A stretch of DNA of 64,000 bases from Echiichthys vipera (lineage: Eukaryota; Chordata; Actinopteri; Perciformes; Trachinidae). The DNA lies in assembly GCA_963691815.1 (NCBI GenBank), contig OY829667.1:10320821-10384820 (forward strand), given 5' to 3'. Position 1 is the stretch's first letter; every line of letters starts with the position of its first letter. The position numbers and the translations under genes were made by a program. The notes beneath the pieces were generated by a model. That model searched no databases. It was given only the letters and a program-made list of their open reading frames with translations, and was not told where the DNA came from. This document shows positions 12,504 to 24,800 of this stretch, in pieces.

Positions 12504-14050
12504 GTCTGTGGAGAAGAAACAAAACACGACAAGTGGTACATTCAGACGATGACAGTTAAGAGAGAAAACAAGAGAGCAAAGTAGTCAATTATCAACCACA
12601 AGTGCTTGAAAGACATTCTCTGTTCCCAGCTTCTTAATTGTGAAAAAAAACACTGTTTCTCTATGTTTTATATTAAACTATTGGACAATATATTCTTTAC
12701 ACTGCTGGTTGAACAAAACAAGCAATTTCATGATGTCAACCAGGGCTCTGAGAAGTTAGCTGCCAAATTAAACGCATGACCTACGGATGACTTCGTAATA
12801 CATTGGTTTGATAATTTAATACTTCAGTTCCCCCGCAGAAACTTAACCAGGGCTGTCCGATGGCAAGGTAAAGCAGGGGAACTACTATTACAGCATACAC
12901 TTGATATTTTTTTAACATGTCATTTTGTAGGTGTCTAAAATATGTTGAGCCGCCGCACACATCCACAACAGTACATTAGTTAGCTTTCATACCTAACAAA
13001 AGACAAGACAAAAGAATACATTATTGCCTAAACATGTGTGATGCACAAAGACCAAGTTGACTATTCACATAAAAAAGCCCTTAACTTTTATATTCAAGCG
13101 TTTTTTCTCTTACTTCTGCTTGGATTTTACACATGAACGTGTGTTATTTGAAAGTATTTAGCGTTACTCACATTAAAACTGATGTTTCTTTAAATATTGT
13201 AGAAGCGTAACTTTATGATCTACATGCCTTTGGTGACAAACAGCCGTGTTTTGTGCTCCCATGTTGGATGGGCTAAATGTTTGAAAAGGAAACAAAAACT
13301 AACTATACACACATGCAAAATGAGGCTTCAGTCATTACCATTCATAAAAAGTAGAACCAATTAACTTTGTTATGGGTTCCTTCACTTGCGTGCAGCTACT
13401 TCAAATCATTGAACATGCAGATATTCTACGGTTTATTCTGCAAAATCCCCAACATCTTTGGCTGTCAGCGAGAGAGGGAGAAAAGGGGGTGGTTGTATAA
13501 ACAGCAGGCAAATTCTTTCAGACTGGGAGTCTGTCCTGAAAAGTACAGTCAGGCTTCAGTGGACAAAAGGGCATGATCCGCCTGAAAGCAAAACATGCTG
13601 TGGCAGTGAGGGGGAAGGGGGCTGGGCAGTCTGAGCTGCTGAGGCAGGGGATCAGTAACTCTGTCTATCTAATGTTTCACTATTGTCAAAGCAAATTGTA
13701 TTTTTTTAAAAGGTACAGGCCGTCCTCTCTATTGTTTCCCTGCAGCTTGTGAGGATAAAACTGCTCCACCTCCATGCAGCCCAACACTAACGCTTCCATC
13801 GGCATTCAGATGACTTAATAGTGTTATGAAGGTTGTTTTATTCCAGCTATATTGTTACAAAATATCAGATCGGTATGTCCCATTATTAAAGCAATGTGTG
13901 GTTCTATTGTTGTCTGCGCGCAATGCGAGGAAATGTGGCTTTTGGCGAAGAGTAACTACATGCATGGGCAACAAAGGACGTGCAGCAATGCGTGGGTAAT
14001 TCCTGAATGAGACATTTCAAGGAAAAGGACATGGTTATAGCACAATCATA
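12504..14050. other. 5' part of coronin gene (intron upstream of first coding exon)
   Basis: No coding segment is seen. The first coding exon starts at an acceptor (AG at 12506-12507), so this is probably intron between a non-coding exon and the ATG exon. It includes the source block B (12549-12783) for the patchwork at 10377. Confidence 0.45.
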
Positions 14051-14640
14051 GCATACCTGGCTTTCGACCTTTGCCTAATTGGAAAAAGGATCACAAAAAA
14101 AGGACCAGGGCGTGAGGAGGAGGAGGCCAATAAAATAATCCGCCGCCCGCAGCAGTAACTTAATCCTCTCCTGTGTCCAGGCGGGCGTTCACGTCGATTG
14201 CGTAGACCTATATCAAAATACGTCCATTAGAATGATCACAATCGTATTATTAGCAAACGTTCAGCTATTCTCATGTTGGCCGGCCTAATTGCGCGCGTCT
14301 GGTGGAGTGAATCTAACCTGATGGCGCATGTCCCGCACCGATCGATAGCTACATTAAATGCGCGCACCGCGACGCTGAGTAGAGCCGAGCCGATGGTGAT
14401 GGTGATGCGGTGGGGAGGAAATACAGGGCAGACGGTGTTCGCCCCGTCTCCCGGTACAAACGCCTGGTTTGGGATTGAGCAGGATCCCAGACACTTCCGC
14501 TCATGGCAGGATCAAAGACACACGGGAGTCAAGATGAACAGCATCCGTCCACTAGGATCCGGATGTGTGCGCGCATGCGAGAACTGTGGAGGGCTAAACA
14601 TGACTTCAGATAAGTAACGGCAGAGTTGCATGTTTAAATA
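14051..14640 (-). promoter_or_regulatory. Candidate coronin promoter / non-coding first exon
   Basis: This stretch is richer in CpG than its surroundings (14150-14420 includes TTGCGCGCGTC and ATGCGCGCACCGCGACG). A minus-strand donor-like AAAGCCAG|GTATGC lies at about 14051-14062, in the right orientation to end a non-coding exon 1 of the coronin gene. The assignment rests on base composition and position. Confidence 0.35.
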
Positions 14641-14759
14641 CAGAAATGAATGAATACATAAATGCGTGAATAAATGGGACCTCCTACCTCATTAACATGG
14701 ACACAGAAAATAAGAAAGAAATAAATGTAGGTGGACAAAAATGTAGAAATAAATGTGAA

Positions 14760-15045
14760 GAATTTATTTCAATTTTATTTTTAGTGCCAAATCATAACGG
14801 ATGTTATCTCAGGACACTTTACAAACTAGGTAAAGACCACACTCTATGATAAACATAGACCCAACAATTCCCCCGTAGAGTACGGTGGCAACGAAAACCT
14901 TCCCTTTAACAGACAGGAACGTCAGCCAGACCCAGCTCTGTGGAGGACGGACATCTGTCTGCACCGGTTGGGGAGGAAGAAAAGGAGAGAGAAAGAGAGA
15001 AAAGACGCACAGATGGACAGAGAGAGACAAAGACAGAGACAGACA
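14760..15045 (+). repeat. Interspersed teleost repeat
   Basis: The segment TTTTTAGTGCCAAATCATAA, then GTTATCTCAGGACACTTTAC, CCCAACAATTCCCCC and CACCGGTTGGGG, is a repeat I recognise as very common in fish genomes. It ends in a purine-rich GAGAGAGA tract. No ORF is seen. The class (SINE or LINE tail) is not settled. Confidence 0.5.
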
Positions 15046-15299
15046 CACTTACAGTAACTATAATAATATCTATAGTCATGTGAATATGACTTATATGTTA
15101 TGGCAGTTAATCTTTCTGCATTTATTCATTAGTCTATGTATTTTTAAAATATTTATGAATGTATTCATGCATTTATTAATTCATTCATGCGTTTATTTAT
15201 AATTTTATTTAGTTATTTCTGCATTTCTGTATTTATTTTTGCATTTACTGCTTCCCACCAACGACTGTTGTTGGCACTTGGAGCCCAAAGGGTTCCAGT

Positions 15300-15490
15300 G
15301 ACATCATCGGCCTTGTGAGAGGTTAAATACCTGGATCTCCACACCGGACATTTGGACCAGACCCAGCCAGGTCGGATGCGTACATGAACTGATGAAGCCT
15401 CTTGGATGAGAGGTGAAACGTCTTCCTAGACAAAGTCCAGTTGTTTTTGACTGAAATCGCTTTGGAGATAACGATGACCTGGACAAATGA
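15300..15490 (+). repeat. Interspersed repeat with 'ATGAGAGGTGAAACGTCTTC' core
   Basis: The core GAAGCCTCTTGGATGAGAGG followed by TGAAACGTCTTCC is a widespread fish repeat motif, usually at the 3' end of a retroelement. I cannot name the family with confidence. No coding sequence is attached. Confidence 0.45.
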
Positions 15491-15929
15491 AAACATTCAC
15501 AGGCCTATTCCTGTTTATTTATGCATTTACGTATTCCTCTATTTATGTATACATTTATTTGTTTAATGAGACTTAAGTTTAGCCCATATAAAACAGTCCT
15601 GGGGGATGAAATATCGACTGGTTGAATGTACAAATTCAATTTTATTAATTGATTAAAGTAACAGTAATACATATCAAATAGCGACTTAAGTAAACGTTTG
15701 ACCCGTTTACAAAGAGGCTGGAGCAAAAGCAAACCCTCAGGCTTCAGATGACTCTCAGGGATAAAGCAGGATAGGGATAATATGAGGACATTTTTTTACC
15801 CGCGTTAGTGCATGAGTCCGGTCTCGAAACCGCGTTTCATGACTCGGCTATGAGTGAACTGGTCAAATTGTTCTTGGATGCTGATTCGAGACCAGCTGTA
15901 AATTATATGCATTGATAGGGTACTACCGG

Positions 15930-16300
15930 CCGAAATGGGTTTTCTCAGGAGGGTGGCTGGAGTCTTCCTTAGAGATAGGGTGAGAAGTTCAGCCATCCGT
16001 GAGGAACTCGGAGTAGAGCTGCTGCTCCTTTGCGTTGAAAGGAGCCAGTTGAGGTGGTTCGGGCATCTAGTAAGGATGCCCCCTAGGCGTTCCAGGTGTT
16101 CCAGGCACGTCCAGCTGGGAGGTGGCCTCGGGGGAAACCCAGGACTAGGTGGAGAGATTATATCTCCACACTGGCCTGGGAACGCATCGGGATCCCCCAG
16201 TTACAGCTGGTTAATGTGGCCCGGGAAAGGAAAGTTTGGGATCCGCTGCTAAAGCTGCTGCCCCCGCAACCCGACCCCGGATAAGCAGTTGAAGATGAGA
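15930..16300 (+). pseudogene. LINE-type non-LTR retrotransposon 3' end (C-terminus of ORF2), frameshifted
   Basis: Two overlapping frames encode pieces of one protein. The first has SQLRWFGHLVRMP and the second has PRTRWRDYISTLAWERIGIP and VWDPLLKLLPPQPDPG, ending at about 16282. This is the conserved C-terminal tail of fish LINE reverse transcriptases. The shift between frames near 16090 and the absence of RT or endonuclease domains upstream show a dead 5'-truncated copy. A LINE-like tail (GGATAAGCAGTTGAAGATGA) follows the stop. Confidence 0.8.
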
Positions 16301-16714
16301 AGAGATGAGAGATGAGTTGCTGTTAGAGATAAATGGTGTCCATTGATCCATCGTAATTCATATCGCAATACTGGCATTGGAAAGTTACGTTTGCATATTA
16401 TGGTTTCAATGGAACTGGGGATCGATCCGTCGACCTTGTGGCTTAAAACGCTCCTGAGCCACGTCCGTCAACCGTACGTGGCCCTTTGGCGCCACCCAGT
16501 GTTCAACGTGCCACAAAGCAGGTTCATTATTTGTGTCGAAATGAAGCGGCGTTGTGAAGTCCCTAAGTCAGAATTCAGACCCTAATGACGGTGTTTACAT
16601 ACGGTCACACATATAAGTCAAACACTACTACAAACACAACACCACAACACCGACATACTGTGTTTGACCCGTAGACTACTTCAAATACGACATGGTTCAG
16701 CCTATGCAACAGGT

Positions 16715-16804
16715 GGCTCCGTGGCGCAATGGATAGCGCATTGGACTTCTAGGCTTTAAAGCGATGGCATTCAAAGGTTGTGGGTTCGAGTCCCACCGGA
16801 GTCG
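16715..16804 (+). tRNA. tRNA-Arg (anticodon TCT), intron-containing
   Basis: The acceptor strand GGCTCCG at 16715 pairs with CGGAGTC at the 3' end, with a single G-U. The D stem is GCGC/GCGC. Anticodon stem TTGGA pairs with TTCAA around the loop CTTCTA/A with anticodon TCT. A 17-nt intron (16752-16768) lies one base 3' of the anticodon, as in other vertebrate tRNA-Arg(TCT). T arm GTGGGTTCGAGTCCCAC is perfect. Mature length is 73 nt with discriminator G. A and B boxes look intact. A truncated copy is at 10614-10688. Confidence 0.95.
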
Positions 16805-17611
16805 CATTTTTGTTTGCGCACCTTGTTCCTCATCTAGTGGAGCCATTCTCTATTTTAATAGACCTGGGGTGAAAAGACATGGAAAAAAAAAAAAGTTTTT
16901 CGGTTTGTAAACTGAGTTTAAAAAAAATAAAATAATTGCATTGTAAAGTAGCCTACAAGCCACATCAACATATCCCCAACATGCACCACCATATGTAGTG
17001 AATACGCAATGTTACTAAATGTTTTACTTTAGTTTAAATGTAATTTTATGTAAATCTATTTTATGTAGCCAACGTTAGCTAACTTAGTACTAAAGAATCA
17101 ACTGAATGTGTCAGGTTAGAAGAATACTTTCAAGTTGGTTTCCGATTGTTTCCTTCAAAATAAAACACATTTTAAGGATACAAATAACGGTGCACTAAAG
17201 CAGCTGTTACCTATGAGTTAAGTGGATGCATATACGTACGTAAACGTTAAACCGTTAATAAATAATGTCTATTTCGATGTTCTTTACTTAACAGTCCGGT
17301 GGAGATATGTGTAGCAAAGGCAATCTAATGTTCTTCCATAGCAGCTAAAAAAAACCATCTCTACATGGACAAATATAACAACCTGTAACATGGTCCGTGA
17401 AAGATCAAGGCAAACACAACTGTTTGAGAAGATGTAAAAGAGGTTCAGTTTGATTTTGGTTATCTCAAAAGTTTTCTTCATGTACATTTAAAGATGTTTG
17501 TAAATGAACCCTGATGGAATTTTAAATATGTTTTTGTATTTTTTTGTGATTGTATTGATCTGTATAACATATAATAATGATAAATACTTGCCAGATTTTG
17601 AGAGTTGCATT

Positions 17612-18260
17612 TGTTCTGAAAAAAGGAGCAAAATTATTTACACATAGGATATTTTCTGACACATTTATTGAATAAAAAAAAGGCAAAAGAGACCAGGCGG
17701 CCTGTTATAACTATATTACTTAAAGGGTTATTGTTCCTCATCACACGCTACAGAAGGAATAGGAGGAAGTAAAGAGGACAGAAGGGATGAGTGGGAGCCA
17801 CTCACTGTGCAATAATCCACTCATACAGACCTGGACACTTCTTCTTTTTTTGTGCAATAACTTTATCCACCAATTAAATGCAATAATTTAAGCTTACTGC
17901 TCATTTCTGCCATATACAATCATACATATCTTATCTTATACATTTCTCTACACTTCACATCTGCTTTAATTTTCCGTGAATTTTATTTGACCTGTATTCT
18001 TACATCTTTATATGTTTAACTAAGAGTTTATTGTTTACTGCCTATTGTTTACATTCTATGTTTGGCTAAGAGTTTATTTTTACTTTTTATTTTTTTACTT
18101 TCTGTATTTATTTAGCTAAGAGTTTATTGTTTATCTTTTATTTCTTTATACCTCCTTATTTTCTACATACGTTTTTTGTAAGCTGCTGGAAATTCAATTT
18201 CCTTGAGGGAGTCTATTTATTTATTTATACATTTATTTATTTATGTATTTTCTTAACTAT
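17612..18260. repeat. AT-rich DNA with probable LINE 3'-tail remnants
   Basis: TAAGAGTTTATT phrases recur four times between 18018 and 18130. The end, GGAAATTCAATTTCCTTGAGGG at 18186-18208, resembles the 'AATTTCCCTTGAGGGATCAATAAA' end of fish LINEs. A second such end, AATTTCCCTCGGGATAAATAAAG, is at 21652-21674. No coding frame is seen. Confidence 0.4.
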
Positions 18261-18309
18261 TTTTTTATTTAGTTGTGCATTTATTTAATCATTTATTTTA
18301 TTTATTAAA

Positions 18310-18480
18310 AAAAACATATATAATAATAATAATAACTGTATTTGTATATCACCTTTAAAAACAGCGGTTTACAAAGCGCTTTGACAGCGAAATACACATA
18401 TATAGAGTGTAAACAAAACAAATAATAATAATTATAATAGTCACATCCAGTAGGGTACAACATAACCATATTTACATAGC
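18310..18480. repeat. Interspersed repeat ('TTTACAAAGCGCTTTGACAG')
   Basis: ATCACCTTTAAAAACAGCGG followed by TTTACAAAGCGCTTTGACAG matches a repeat common in fish. An (AATA)n tract precedes it. Boundaries are approximate. Confidence 0.4.
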
Positions 18481-18689
18481 ATTATATAGAAAGAAGGGCT
18501 AAAGGTGCTTGCAAAGAAAGATAAAGAGATCATAAAGATGATAAAAGACAATAAAAAGAAAAGAAAAAAGTAAATATATTACTGTTTAATACTACTGGTA
18601 CACTTTTTATAAAAGTGTATCAATGCGAGACTTTCTATCCTGTGCCTGAGGCAAACATACTGTACTATTACTTTGAAAGAAAAAAAGCT

Positions 18690-19110
18690 TCCTTTGTCCG
18701 GCCAAACGTCGAGATGGCAGCCAATCGACGAATCCATAGTTCCTAGCTCTCTTGTTTCTAGACGACACCAAATAGATGTGGCACCGGGTGTAACCAACAT
18801 AGGCTAGTTAGATGTAGCTAAGCTAGCTGTAGATTTTTATCCACGTAAACAGCTGTTAGATAGGTAACACACATGCGGTTTTTGAGGCATACTAATGAAA
18901 CTCGTCTGTGTCACTTTATTTCACACCCACATTGCTGCTGTCGTCTTCGGGTTAGCTCGGTTTGTTTTCATCATTAGCTGTTAGTTAGCTTAGTTAGCCT
19001 CTCAGCTAGCTGGGTACGGTATCGTATGGGTGACAAAGTTAGCCGTGACTTCACCGGGTGTCTGGTTGCCTGAGCTCACATTTCGGACACGTCAAGGTAA
19101 ACATTTAGCC
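18690..19110 (+). promoter_or_regulatory. Candidate osbp promoter and non-coding exon 1
   Basis: The osbp start codon lies just behind an acceptor (TTGCCCTTTTAG at 21803-21814), so an upstream non-coding exon is needed. A donor-like GTCAAG|GTAAAC lies at about 19091-19102. The preceding 400 bases hold several CpGs in otherwise AT-rich DNA and short GCTAGCT repeats. The assignment is positional. Confidence 0.35.
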
Positions 19111-19489
19111 GTCGGCGAGTTTGAAAGCTAAGCTCTAAAGAATTGGGTTTATAATGGTATAAAACTCACCCGTCAACTGTTTAACAAGGAGGGTCATTTG
19201 TTTACATATAATGCATTTTTTTTATCAGAGTATAGCATTCCTGTGCTTCCTCGAGAGTATACAGTTGTCTTTCGCAGTTCCTCCAGGTATTACAATTCTA
19301 CTTCCATCAGCAATAGAGATACTATCCTGCAAACCCTCTACCAGAGCTTTATATAGGAGTATACAACTAATAATAGATATATATAGATGAGTCTGAAGTA
19401 ATTAGTATTTTGATATAGAATGTCTTTTTTTTTTAAATATCTCAAATAAGGTGCGAGGGGTGTGGTGTCTCTGAGATGATTGCACAGAT

Positions 19490-19790
19490 GTTAATTCAAT
19501 TCAGTTCAATTCAAAAAACTTTATTTGTCCCCGGGGGGCAATTCAGGGCACACAGAGCAGCAAATAACGACAGTGCAATTATACAAAAACATTTTAACCT
19601 ATCAACAAAATGAAGTGTAAAAGAAGAATAAGTGTCAGGACGTTAGTGTGTTAGTACAGGTTAGAATCCAGTCACAGAGATATAAGTGGACAGTGATCGG
19701 ATTCAGATGAGGTCAGACATGATACATATATGTAACGAGCAGACGTAAACATAACTATAGTGCAGTAATAGAGTATAAATATAATATATA
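19490..19790. repeat. Interspersed repeat ('CTTTATTTGTCCCCGGGGGG')
   Basis: The start, CAATTCAGTTCAATTCAAAA then ACTTTATTTGTCCCCGGGG, is the complement-type end of fish LINE tails. The rest (ACACAGAGCAGCAAATAACG and on) has no coding frame. It lies in the putative first intron of osbp. Confidence 0.45.
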
Positions 19791-21814
19791 ACTTTAAGAT
19801 GTGTTATTGTAAGATTTCTGTTAGATTTTGATCCTCTCTGCTCCCTTTGTCACAACACAGATGTTACAACACGACATGTTGTTTGGGGATGCTCTCTTAG
19901 TCAAACACTGGCATGAAATGACCCTCTTTTTAAACGAAAGTTAGGTGTACAAGTCAAACTCAAAATGGATTTTATTAATTTTTGGGTATTTTTGAAAATA
20001 AATCCCCTGTCAAAAAGTTGTATGTTGTTAATCTTTTCTTATTATTAACTACATTCTATACGAATTTGCAAACCAGAAACCACATTTTATTGTTTTCGTT
20101 TCTTACTTTAATGCCTATCTGCACACACTGAAGTACTGCACCAGCTGCAAACACAGTTTTAAAACACTGACATGTGTGTTAGTTGGTTATATTAAGTTGA
20201 AAGGGAATTAAGAATAAGAAGAAGTAGAATTTGTTTTCAGCTTTCAGGAATTGACAAATATAAATAGCAGAAAAATATAATAATACATCAAATTCAAATA
20301 GAAAATAGAAAAATTAAATAAAAGGCCCAAGAGTGTATATGTCTCGTCAGTTAATCATTATTTTCTATATATGTGCTTGTGTGTGTGTGTGTTATGTGGT
20401 ATGGCATTTATGATATTGAGAGACTGAAAACAACATTTTTCTGGCATTTTTTTCTGTGAAAATAACTTATGATGATTAACAGATGATCAAAATAGCTTGT
20501 AATTGTATTTTTCTCAATCTATTAGTTCTCATTTCATTTGTCCTTTGTAGAAAGCTGTCTCAAAACATCATGTCGGTTGTTTATAGGACAATGCCATCTA
20601 ATTGAATGTGATGAGCAAGTGCATTATTAAGTATATTGAATACTGAGTATTGTACTCTCTACAAATATGTAGTTTTCCACAGCTGTAAGGTGCTGGAAAA
20701 GCATGAAAATGCACCTTGAAATGCTTGAAAAGTGCTTGATTTTGACTTTATTATAATCAGGGTTCCTAAACCTTTTCCAGAGTTTTATAAATATTGATAT
20801 ATGTCAATTGGTTATATTAAGTTTACAGACGATTAAGAAGACAGAACATCTAAATCAGGCTTAAACACTAGTTTTGTTAGTGAAGTGTGTCATCAGTGAA
20901 CCTTTATTGATTCCATGGTTAATCTTTGACCTGTCACTCCACACTGAAAGATCAATATCAACCACCAGTAATGATGTATCTTAAACGTGTAGTGTAAGAT
21001 GTTGAGATGGTTAGTATTCAAGTAAGGCTGTAACTAACAAAGATTTTCAATTTTCATCATAAATAAATATGCTTATTATTCTCCCGTTTAATCATTTCAG
21101 CGTCAAAATGCCAGAAAACAAGAGCGAATGCCTATTGCAGAGTCATAAAGCCTTGTCTGACCAACAGTCCCCAATACAGAAATATTCACTTTAATGTCAA
21201 CAAGAAAACCAGCAAATCTCCCCAGAAGCTTGGAGCTGTGGATTTCTGTCATTTTTGCCTCGAGAATGACTTAAACGACGAGTCGATTAACAAAATTGTT
21301 CCTGGTTCCTCTTCAATAAGAAACGCTGCTACACTTAACTGTACTTCACTGTACTTAACTGTAACTTACTTCAGTAAGAAATGCTGCTACATTTTTAACA
21401 CTGTTATAATGTATCGCTCCTTCTCACTTATTTAGTTTGTACTTATTTTATTCAGTATGCTGCTAAACTGCACAGTGCGTATTGTTGTGTATTGTATTTA
21501 CCTACGCTTAACCATAATGTCTTTTGCACTCTGTCACACTTAGTTAATTGTTTGATTTATTTTACGTTAGGTTTATTTTGATTTGATTTATGTTTATGCT
21601 TATTGTCACTCTGATCCTTTCCCATCTTTGTATTGAAACTGTTGCACAATAATTTCCCTCGGGATAAATAAAGCCTCTTGAATCTTGAATCTTGGTTAAT
21701 TTTGTGATGATCTACTTGTTATTTAACGATTCCCACTCCACAGGAGAGAACAAACCTTGTCGTGTTATCTTTTCTTTTTTTTTTAACATTCTTAACTTTC
21801 AATTTGCCCTTTTA
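19791..21814 (+). other. Putative osbp first intron, no gene seen
   Basis: AT-rich sequence with no coding segment. A LINE-like 3' tail (ATTTCCCTCGGGATAAATAA) sits at about 21450-21690, with TTGAATCTTGAATCTTG short repeats at its end. Confidence 0.4.
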
Positions 21815-21851
21815 GGTTCCTCAAATCTGTCTGTTGATTTTGGGGGCTGTG

Positions 21852-24800
21852 ATGTCGGAGCCCAAGACCCCCACTCCCACTCCTGCTGGCGACATGTACA
21901 AAGGATGGGTGTTCAAGTGGACAAATTACATCAAGGGTTATCAGCGGAGGTGGTTCGTCCTGAGCAATGGGTTGTTGTCATACTACAGGTAAGCTTTCTT
22001 AGGAAACAGACAAAGGAATGATAACCTTGATCACATCACCAGAGATATGTCAGCTTTGATCTGCTGTAACTACTATTTAATTACACCAAACTAGCCTTCA
22101 GCAGCACGCACTCAACCTCACCGTATTGATATTTCTGTTCTGTTTTAGTTAACTTCCTTTATAGATTGAAGGCTAGCTTTAATATTGCAATTAAAGTACA
22201 CAAACGGCACATGTGTTGCTTTTTCTATTCAGTAAAATGTTCCCAAAATGTCAAATCCAACACCTCTAGTTATTTATACCTGTGGTTATTAGGACTCAGG
22301 CAGAGATGGGCCACACGTGTCGAGGCACAATCAACTTGGCCACAGCAACAATCACTGTGGATGACGCCTGCAACTTTGTCATCTCCAATGGCGGGGCACA
22401 GACGTATCACCTGAAGGCCAGCTGTGAAGTGGAACGTCAGCGCTGGATCACTGCGCTGGAACTGGCCAAAGCTAAGGCGGCCCGCATGCAGGCTGAGTCA
22501 GGTAAAACAAACAAACAAACAAACAAACAGGCAGATGGAAAAAACAGAAAAGGCATTCAGAGGCAGATATGGCTTTTTTGAACGCATTTTTGAACGTCTT
22601 TTGCTTTCCTTTTAACAGATGACTCGGGAGATGATTTTCCCTCATCATCCCCGCCAGCCGCACCGGGACAAGGTGGCGCGTCACAGAATTCAGAAGTTCA
22701 GTCTGCTCTCAGAACACTAGGCAGCAAGGTGGAAGATCTCAGCACGTGCAACGACCTCATTTCAAAGCACGGCTCTGCCCTCCAGAGGTCAGGCTTTAAC
22801 ACTCTTTTTTGGCTTCACTCTGGCGTTTACATGCTAAGTTCCGATGGGGTGTTAAACTGTTTGCAGAACAGCCGTTAATGAAATACTGCGGTTGAGACTA
22901 AAAACAGCATGAGTTATAAAAATAAACCTATGTATGCCTTTTACACTGTAATATGATCATATATTGTCCCAACTGTTTATCCATTTTGATCTTTATTTCA
23001 GGTCTTTATCAGAACTGGACAGTTTGCGTCTGACAGGGGACGCCGGGGACAAGATTCGTCAGGTGACAGAGAGGGCCACGCTGTTCCGCATCACCTCTAA
23101 CGCCATGATTAATGTAGGTGTCGCCTCCTTTCTCAGTTTATCTTGTATTATCCTGTATAATGTTTTAATGATGGTGGGCCTCGTGACTATACTCCGCGCA
23201 GCCAGTACTCTGTGCAGGCCAAATTACTTTCTATAATTTGGATTTTGGGTTTCAATGGTTGTAGTTTGACCCTGTTTGATGTTCCGCCCCTCAGGCATGC
23301 CGAGACTTCCTTTCGCTGGCTCAGGGTCACAGCAAGCGATGGCAGAAGGCGCTCCAAGCAGAACGGGACCAGCGGGTCAGGCTGGAGGAGACATTAGAGC
23401 AGCTGGCCAAGCAGCACAACAACCTGGAGCGAGCATTCAGAGGGGCTTCACAGTCCAACGCTACTGCAGACAATAAAAGTAAGAGGTGACTCTGAGCGCT
23501 TCGCAAGTTACAGATAGGATATGGGTAATCTCTATAAACAGATTCTGCATACTGGTGTGGAATCTGAAGGCAAAGTGACAAGCTTTGGATAGCAGAAGCG
23601 GTCTGGTTTCAGTTTGTAGTCTGCGTAGTATTTTCTAATAACGTTTGAGCATGCGCTGGTTACATGCAGGGGAACAGTCTGTGTGGAGAGCTAATGAGGC
23701 AGAATGTCATGCAATCACAGAGCCCATCCGCTATTATCTGACGACAATTTAGCATCTGATTAGCTTTTCTTATAATTTATTCACATTCATTCACATTCAT
23801 ATGCAGATATCTGTTAATAGAGACACGCTAATTATACCATAAACAATGACTGCCACTCGGAAGAGAAGGCCTTGTCCCAGATATGCGCTGGCTACACAAA
23901 AAAGCCCCCAAATATTAGCTGTTGCCCCCAGAGGCTAAATTATTGTCAGATAGCCGATGGGTTCCGAGATGAGGATATGGTCAGCTGTTTCCCAACTCTT
24001 TCTTCTTTACACTCCCTTCTCCTCACTTCGCACTCCTACCCTTTTCACTCCATTATCTTAATTTGACAGATTTTTATGCCTCTACGTCGGTGACAGCCGT
24101 GGCCGGAGCGATATATGTTTTTGGGTTGTCCGTTCGTCTGTCCGATTCTGGTGAACGTAATATCTCCCATGGAGGGATTTTCTTCAAATGTGGTACAAAT
24201 GTCCACTTGGACTTAAGGATGAAGTGATTCGATTTTGGAGGTCAATGGCCAAGGTCACTGTGACGGTGTTGATGCATGAGGTCGATGTCTTCACACACCT
24301 TAAGTGTGAAATCGCTAGCCCTACTCCCACTCTGCGCTGGCAGCAGAGGTCACAGAGCAGAGACCTCACTAAATGTGTTTTTGGCCGTAAGACGTGAATT
24401 CCTACACATTTCACACAAGTGTCTAATAGGATAAAACAATGAAGTGATGATATTTTTATATCCCAAAGCTCAACTTCAGTGTAACATCATAATGTTTCTA
24501 TCCATTATCCGTGGACCGAAAGTGGCACTAATCTTGAAACAGTGGTGTTTGTAAAGATCTTCTGTGCTGCCTGTTTGAAGATGTGTGTGAAGCTTCTGTG
24601 TTTTGCCAAAATATCCACTTGATACCTTTACCTTTCAACTTGACGGGTTGGTTAATTAGCTGTTGGGACTTTGCTCTGGCCGGTGTGCTAATTTCTCATT
24701 TTACAGCTTAACAGTACACTAAAATGAGTTTGTGAAAACATTTTATGCAAGAAATAGGCAAAACACAAACACAAGATTGATTTAAATTTGATCAACGCTG

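Noticed and set aside
12130..12584. Plus-strand frames opposite the first coronin coding exon
   Set aside because: They are antisense shadows of the conserved coronin exon at 12300-12503.
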